Positions 5,458 to 5,633 of a stretch of DNA of 5,633 nucleotides are shown one piece after another; the stretch's first letter is position 1; the number at the start of each line of letters is the position of its first letter. The notes under the pieces were generated by a model that saw nothing but the letters and a program-made list of their open reading frames with translations, was not told where the DNA came from and ran no database searches. This stretch comes from Bacillota bacterium (GTDB lineage Bacteria; Bacillota_E; JAJZYS01; JAILZS01): the NCBI GenBank assembly GCA_021817625.1, contig JAKASY010000162.1, positions 1 through 5,633 of the forward strand, written 5' to 3'. A program made the position numbers and the translations under genes.

Positions 5458-5633
5458 CCTTGGTCAGGGGCAGCCGGCGACGCGGGACGGGGGTGGGAGC
5501 ACGGGCGCGCTCTGGGCGGCGCTCTTGGCCGACGACCTCACCGGCGCGTGCGCCTCCGCCGCGCTCTGCGCGGACCTCGGCCTCGACGTTCGGGTGCGCC
5601 TCGCCCCGTCGGCCGCGGGCCCGGCGTCTGCGC
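5402..5633 (+). CDS. N-terminus of a four-carbon acid sugar kinase-like protein (DUF1537), cut by the right edge
   Basis: The frame through 5510-5633 reads LWAALLADDLTGACASAAL and then a DLGLDVRVRL strand. A hydrophobic strand followed by ADDLTGA is the characteristic opening of the DUF1537 kinase family (3-oxo-tetronate kinase, threonate/erythronate kinases), which phosphorylate sugar acids before aldol cleavage. Family members usually have an Asp two or so residues after TGA, where this has alanine. The start is unclear. No ATG or GTG lies in frame close to the motif. TTG 5525 would remove the first strand. TTG 5402 is the only normal in-frame start that keeps the strand, but it adds about 35 Gly/Arg-rich residues with poorer codon bias. 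A GTG at 5493 is in the wrong frame, so a frameshift is possible. It diverges from the GH4 gene. Only about 40 informative residues are visible, so the family call is moderate. Confidence 0.55.
   Translation, partial: MSRPLGRARRGSGRTGGRALGQGQPATRDGGGSTGALWAALLADDLTGACASAALCADLGLDVRVRLAPSAAGPASA

Overview
The window is very G+C-rich bacterial DNA, about three-quarters G+C by eye, with nearly every third codon position G or C. Genes are tightly packed, two of the five complete genes start with GTG, and purine-rich Shine-Dalgarno sequences precede most starts. This fits an actinobacterium, a high-GC Firmicutes lineage, a Chloroflexi member or similar. The sequence alone does not settle the taxon, and I see no rRNA, tRNA, mobile element or CRISPR array.

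From left to right: (1) the 3' end of an unrecognised plus-strand gene (1-216), possibly frame-disturbed near its end; (2) a proline iminopeptidase-type alpha/beta hydrolase, plus strand (313-1272); (3) a convergent putative esterase of the esterase D/tributyrin esterase group, minus strand (1363-2136); (4) a divergent short cation-efflux-like membrane protein, plus strand (2280-2861), which ends only 3 bp from the next gene; (5) a metal-dependent amidohydrolase-2 family hydrolase, minus strand (2865-3956); (6) an NAD/metal-dependent GH4 glycosidase of the alpha-galactosidase/alpha-galacturonidase type, minus strand (4001-5329); (7) a divergent plus-strand N-terminus that looks like a four-carbon acid sugar kinase (DUF1537 family), cut by the right edge.

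The right half looks like part of a carbohydrate or sugar-acid catabolic locus. The GH4 enzyme and the amidohydrolase lie in one likely transcription unit with a 44-bp gap. The possible sugar-acid kinase diverges from them across a short intergenic region that carries a three-copy 7-mer. No transporter or regulator for such a pathway is inside the window. The left half holds two serine hydrolases and a membrane protein with no evident shared pathway. I found no clearly new defence, mobile or RNA-based system. The most useful leads are the GH4/amidohydrolase/kinase neighbourhood, the altered metal-site motifs in the cation-efflux-like protein, and the repeats in the leaders and divergent intergenic regions.
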